A stretch of 64,000 nt of DNA, from assembly GCF_029868385.1 (NCBI RefSeq), contig NZ_JARWNX010000064.1:410012-474011 (forward strand). The letters run 5' to 3'. Position numbers and translations under genes: made by a program. Each line of letters opens with the position of its first letter. The stretch's first letter is position 1. The notes below the pieces were generated by a model, which made no database searches, had not been told where the DNA came from, and saw only the letters and a list, made by a program, of their open reading frames with translations. Below are positions 60,387 to 64,000 of the stretch, in pieces. Source of the DNA: Nocardia cyriacigeorgica. GTDB lineage: Bacteria > Actinomycetota > Actinomycetes > Mycobacteriales > Mycobacteriaceae.

Positions 60387-61924
60387 CCAGGCCGACTCCA
60401 CATGCCACGATCCTGCGGGTCGGTGATGAGATCCGCTGGAATGGAGATGCACTCACCGTCGCAGCCTTGACCGCCCAGCAGGTTCGACTGGTCGACGCGG
60501 CCGGAGCGCCGACGTTCGCGCGGTTGCCCGAGTTGCTGGCAGGCCAGGCTCTGGAAGCGTTGTCGAGCACGCCGAACGCGCCGCTGCGAGGCCTGGACGG
60601 GTTGCCCGCAGAGGTGGTCGAGGCGGCGCGGTGGTGGGAACGTCATATCGTCGAGGTTCTCACCGGTCTGCCTCCCGATCCGGCTCCTGGGCAGCGGCCG
60701 AAACCGGAGTATGACGCTGGACTGCGGTCGTTGCGGCAACGCGAGCTGGCCAAGGTCGAGGAGCTGACGCTGGCCGGGCACCGGATCGGGTGGAGCACGC
60801 TGAAACGGCGGCGTCTGGACTACGAACGCGACGGGATCTGGGGCCTGGTCGATCAGCGCGCGACCCGGGAACGGTCACCGGCCGGCCGCATCGACGCGCG
60901 GGTGGTCGACGCGGTTGCCCGCGCCATCGCCGAGGAGACCGACCGTTCCACCGGCACGGTCGCTCGGTTGCGGCGGCGCACCGGACGGCTGCTGGTCGAC
61001 GAGCACGGGCCCGGAGTGGTCGCCTTGCCCGCGCAGCGCACGTTCTATCGGCTGGTCGCACGGTTGTCACAGGCCAAGCACACGTTCGGGTCGGCACGAA
61101 CCCGCCGGTCGCTGGCCAAACAACCCGAAGGCCCGTTCTCGACGCTGGTCGCCGCCCGGCCCGGGGAGCTGATGCAGATCGACTCCACGCCGCTGGATGT
61201 TCGGGTGGTTCTCGGTGATGGCCAGATCGACCGGGTCGAGATGACCGGGTTGGTCGATCTGGCGACGCGGTCGATCGCGGCTCTGGTGCTGGCGCCGTCG
61301 ACGAAGTCGGTCGACGCCGCGTTGCTGCTGGCTCGGGCGTTGACCCCCGCCCCGGCTGGAGTGATGCGTTGCGGATGTCTCGGTCGGTGCTGCCGCATCG
61401 CAGCCTCACCAACGTCGACCAACGGTTGGCCGGGGCTGCGGCGCGGCCGGTGATCGCGCCGGAGACGATCGTGTTCGATCACGGCAAGGTGTTCTTGTCG
61501 CAGAACTTCCGCAGCGCGGCAAGGGCATTGGGGATCAGCCTGCTGGATCACCGCCACCTGGACACACCTGCGGACCACCCCGACACCGTTCGGGGACCTG
61601 GCTTGGCAACACGCCCGCGAGATCCTCGCCCGCCGCGGCAACGACCAGGCCACCGAAGCCGAAATCGCCCAAGCCGCCGCCGATCTGCTCGACCGGGCAG
61701 AACAATGCCCGACCGCCAGCGCCGGCAAATCCAACGCCCACGACCGCAAGGTCGTCGGCCGCACGAAAGCCACCGCTCGCGGACAACTGCGGCCTCCCAC
61801 AACGGACACCGACGACACCGAGGACGACACCACACCTGCTGCTGCCGCTGCGGAACAGCCGATGGCGAAGGTGATCCCGCTCGGGGTGTTCGATCCATTC
61901 GAGGAAGCGAGGAAACGCTGGTGA
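60383..61924 (+). pseudogene. tnsB: TnsB-like DDE transposase with two deletions
   Basis: From GTG 60383 the first frame has a Mu/TnsB-like front (ELTLAGHRIGWSTLKRRRLDYE, RTFYRLVARLSQAKHTFG) and the start of the integrase core (PGELMQIDSTPLDVRV, with the first Asp). A small deletion at ~61365 shifts the frame to SVLPHRSLTNVDQRLAG and IVFDHGKVFLSQNF (second Asp). At ~61543 LGISL joins directly to WITATWTHLRTTPTPFGDLAW, so the part with the catalytic Glu and most of the C-terminal domain is absent. The tail ends FDPFEEARKRW, overlapping tnsC. Confidence 0.82.
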
Positions 61925-62936
61925 GCATCGCGGCCGATCCGGTGACCGAACCAGTCCGCCAGCTGACCACGTTGACCGGCTGGCGGCAATTCACCCGGGA
62001 CAAACCCGCCATCCCGGAACTGCTGCCCATCATCGACTGGGAGCGACTCGGCGACCCCGAGCGCAGCTACTACGACGAAACCCGCATCGACTACCACACC
62101 CGGTTGACCGTGATCGCGACCTCCACGATCAGAAACGTCGCGCAGAAGGGCCGCCGGTTGACCCTGCTCAACCGGCACGCGGTCAGCGCGCGGCGCGGAA
62201 TGATCCTGTCTGGAGCCGCCGGAACCGGCAAGACCACGGCGATCACCCAGTTCGGCAAGATGCACGAGGCGGCCGACCAAGCCCGTCACCCGCACCGCAG
62301 CGCCCGCATCCCGGTCCCCTACGTGACAGTCCCGCCGGCTGCGACACCACGGATGCTCGCCGCGGAATTCGCGCGGTTCCTCGGCCTGTCGGTCACCCAC
62401 CGCGAGAACCTCACCGAGGTCATCGAAGCCGTCTGCGGCGTCTGCTGCGACACCGGCACCAGCGTCGTGATCTGCGATGAGCTACACAACATCTCGCTGA
62501 CGACCAAGTCCGGGGCCGAGGTCTCCGACGCCTTGAAATACTTCTCCGAACGCATCCCGGCAACCTCCGTCTATGCCGGGATCAACGTCGAACGCGAAGG
62601 CTTATTCTCCGGCACCCGCGGCGAACAGATCGCTGGCCGATTCACCATGATCCGCACCGTCGGCTTCCCTACACCGCTGACTGGCGCGCCGTTGTCGCCA
62701 CCCTGGAGAACACGCTCCGCCTGCACAACCACTCACCGGGAACGCTCGTCGACTTGGACCGCTACCTGCACAAACGCACCAACGGGATGATGGGCAGCCT
62801 TTCGGCACTGATCCGCGAAGCAGCACTGGAAGCCATCCTCACCGGCACTGAGAAGATCACCAAGGCGATGCTCGACGCCATCGACCTCGACCACGCCGCC
62901 ACCGATTCCGTCTGCCGCGACGGCAAAACCGCATGA
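61921..62936 (+). pseudogene. tnsC: TnsC-like AAA ATPase, frameshifted near the end
   Basis: From GTG 61921 the protein has Walker A SGAAGTGKTT, Walker B SVVICDELHNISL and sensor region ERIPATSVYAGINVE, as in TniB/TnsC regulators that choose the target and activate the transposase. At ~62670 TTCCCTACACC should read TTCCCCTACACC: the lost C breaks the frame, and the ending YTADWRAVVATLENTL, DLDRYLHKRTNGMMGSLSAL continues in another frame to 62936. The ATPase core itself is intact. The end overlaps tniQ as ATGA. Confidence 0.85.
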
Positions 62937-63559
62937 CACCCGGCACCGCCGCAGCGCCGCTGCCAGTCCACCTGCGACCCGAACCCGGCGAGACCGCCGA
63001 ATCCTTCGTCATCCGGATGGCCATCGCGAACCACCTGCGACCCAGCTACCTTCGTCGATACCTCACGCCGGGCCGATATGGAACCGGCTGCATCGAACCA
63101 GCCAAGCTCGCCGCGGTCTCGGGCCGCACACTCCCAGCTCTCATGCGCATGTTTCCTGAGCTGGCCGAACGACGTCGTCCCAAACGGCAGGGCACAACCC
63201 AGGCCAGGCGAGAAGCCAAGCAGCGCAACGAATCGATCAAGCAAGCTCTCTACGTCATCATCCGCCGCGACGCCGACAAGGGCCTGTCCGGCCGCGAGAT
63301 CCAGCGCAAGCACAACGTCGGATATCGAACCGTCCGCGCGGCACTCACCCTGGAAACCCCGCCACCCCGCGAAAACTACCGAGCACGCGAACGAACCAGC
63401 ATCCAACCCCTCGCTCCGCACATCGCCGCCATCCTCGAAGCGACACCCGACGCGACGGTCCAAGACGTCTGGAACCAACTACTCGACCAGCATCACGCCG
63501 AAATCTCCTACAGCTCGCTGCGGCACTACCTCGCCGAACTCCGAGGCTTCAGCCCGTGA
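62933..63559 (+). CDS. tniQ: TniQ-like target-selection protein
   Basis: Encodes 208 residues. The N-terminus LPVHLRPEPGETAESFVIRM, ANHLRPSYLRRYL is the TniQ opening motif. A helix-turn-helix-like C-terminal part (LSGREIQRKHNVGYRTVRAAL) follows and would bind DNA. The protein is shorter than canonical TniQ/TnsD and lacks the zinc-finger Cys set. It is the only gene of the element without a visible lesion and overlaps tnsC by ATGA. Confidence 0.82.
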   Translation: MTPGTAAAPLPVHLRPEPGETAESFVIRMAIANHLRPSYLRRYLTPGRYGTGCIEPAKLAAVSGRTLPALMRMFPELAERRRPKRQGTTQARREAKQRNESIKQALYVIIRRDADKGLSGREIQRKHNVGYRTVRAALTLETPPPRENYRARERTSIQPLAPHIAAILEATPDATVQDVWNQLLDQHHAEISYSSLRHYLAELRGFSP

Positions 63560-63611
63560 CACAGAAACTCCAACTCAGCTCATATGCAGTGACAATCCCA
63601 CCTCCGAGTCC

Positions 63612-63631
63612 TTGCCACTGAATCTGAGCCA
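63612..63631 (+). repeat. right-end 20-bp repeat of the Tn7-like element
   Basis: TTGCCACTGAATCTGAGCCA, in the same orientation as the left-end copy. It lies 53 bases after the tniQ stop. Confidence 0.7.
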
Positions 63632-63652
63632 CACAGGTCACAGCCCGGCGGA

Positions 63653-63672
63653 TGGCTCAGATTCAACGGCAC
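63653..63672 (-). repeat. second right-end repeat, inverted
   Basis: On the minus strand this reads GTGCCGTTGAATCTGAGCCA, matching the other copies over TGAATCTGAGCCA. It faces the left-end copy, so it is the better candidate for the terminal inverted-repeat site. Confidence 0.65.
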
Positions 63673-63765
63673 AGGACAGATGCACCGATAACCGACGTCA
63701 ATATTCACCAGCACAACCACTGGCCGTGAGCGCGACCCGAGATCGATTCGGGATAGCGGCCTCAT

Positions 63766-64000
63766 CTACGCCCGATCGTCGATCGAACGGTGGCAGCCGG
63801 TCGATCGCGTGGCGGCGAGGAGCCTGGATCCCCAGTCCTGCATGAGGGCGGTCGCTTCAGGTGGTCCGTGCACGGTGAACGGTGCTCCGATCGAGACGAG
63901 GCAGAAGGCCGCCCAGTCCAGGGATTCGGCGGCGATATGGACTTCGCACGAGTCGGGGTCGATGGCGGCGACGGTGCCGTAGTGGACGATCTCGGCTCGG
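63766..64000 (-). CDS. WYL-domain regulator, C-terminal part
   Basis: This gene runs off the end of the window; 77 codons are visible. The translation RAEIVHYGTVAAIDPDSCEV, ESLDWAAFCLVSIGAPFTVHGPPEA, LMQDWGSRLLAATR matches the extreme C-terminal (WCX-type) part of helix-turn-helix/WYL regulators, which bind ligands or nucleic acid. It ends at TAG (63768-63766). It lies outside the Tn7-like element and probably marks the return to chromosomal core DNA. Confidence 0.75.
   Translation of the reverse strand, partial: RAEIVHYGTVAAIDPDSCEVHIAAESLDWAAFCLVSIGAPFTVHGPPEATALMQDWGSRLLAATRSTGCHRSIDDRA

Larger units (their letters stand above)
59511..63700 (+). mobile_element. decayed Tn7-like element (TnsA, TnsB, TnsC, TniQ)
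   Basis: Four overlapping genes in the order TnsA-like endonuclease, TnsB-like DDE transposase, TnsC-like ATPase and TniQ-like target protein identify a Tn7-like transposon of about 4.2 kb. Putative ends: TGACGTCG begins at 59511 and its reverse complement ends at 63700, and both ends carry copies of a 20-bp TTGCCACTGAA(A/T)CTGAGCCA motif 40-90 bases inside, suited to TnsB binding. TGACGTCGAAATT occurs also at 59465-59477, so the left edge may be there. No target duplication was found. Three of the four genes are broken and no cargo is present. Confidence 0.75.

Overview
The window looks like chromosomal DNA from a mycolic-acid actinomycete, most likely Nocardia or a close relative (inference). 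The evidence is very high GC with many GTG starts, an AcpM-type acyl carrier protein, an EspC-like type VII secretion substrate, F420/deazaflavin enzyme families, and a block that matches the Mycobacterium tuberculosis order around Rv0046c-Rv0051 (ino1, PadR regulator, membrane proteins, DUF5318, ponA1, GT87-type membrane protein), with leuS (Rv0041) further along.

Layout. 1-3.5 kb: a HAD phosphatase-like gene, a small secreted protein, a DUF4254 protein, a helix-turn-helix protein behind a perfect 18-bp palindrome, and acpM. 3.5-8.9 kb: a stress-response-like module of three AIM24-family genes (minus) diverging from two TerD-family genes (plus) across an intergenic region with a long interrupted palindrome. 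9-21.5 kb: cell envelope and inositol block, with a GT87-like membrane protein, two class A penicillin-binding proteins, DUF5318, two DUF1707 membrane proteins, PadR-ino1 and two GyrI-like proteins. 21.6-29.1 kb: a MusEFG/ThuEFG-like sugar ABC importer whose shared-type ATPase (MsiK-like) lies 3 kb away, with DUF2786, a TIGR04338 metallohydrolase, menC and a small membrane protein between. 29.2-43.2 kb: an LLM oxidoreductase, an amino-acid ABC importer with a receptor-permease fusion, small secreted and His-rich proteins, an MFS pump, an XRE regulator divergent from two tiny coupled ORFs, PhoX, a GH25 lysozyme, a decayed arsenite-type permease and an SdpI-like protein. 43.4-50.7 kb: leuS, a polysaccharide deacetylase lipoprotein, an SDR, small membrane proteins and a glucosylglycerate hydrolase.

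50.7-53.2 kb holds the strongest candidate for an unusual system: a membrane protein of the TIGR04222 type ending in a Gly/Cys tail, overlapping a DUF692 (MNIO-type) enzyme and then a small partner-like gene, in one translationally coupled operon. This is the architecture of a peptide-modifying (RiPP-like) pathway in which the tail cysteines of a membrane-anchored protein would be the substrate.

54.2-63.7 kb is an accessory, decaying region. It holds an EspC-like gene followed by a collapsed RHS polymorphic-toxin gene, cut off by an IS3-family element that is itself interrupted by a second IS3-family element (1281 bp, AGTG target duplication). Then come an alpha/beta hydrolase with two operator-like inverted repeats, and a Tn7-like TnsA/TnsB/TnsC/TniQ element whose first three genes carry frameshifts or deletions. 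The window ends in the C-terminal part of a WYL-domain regulator on the minus strand.
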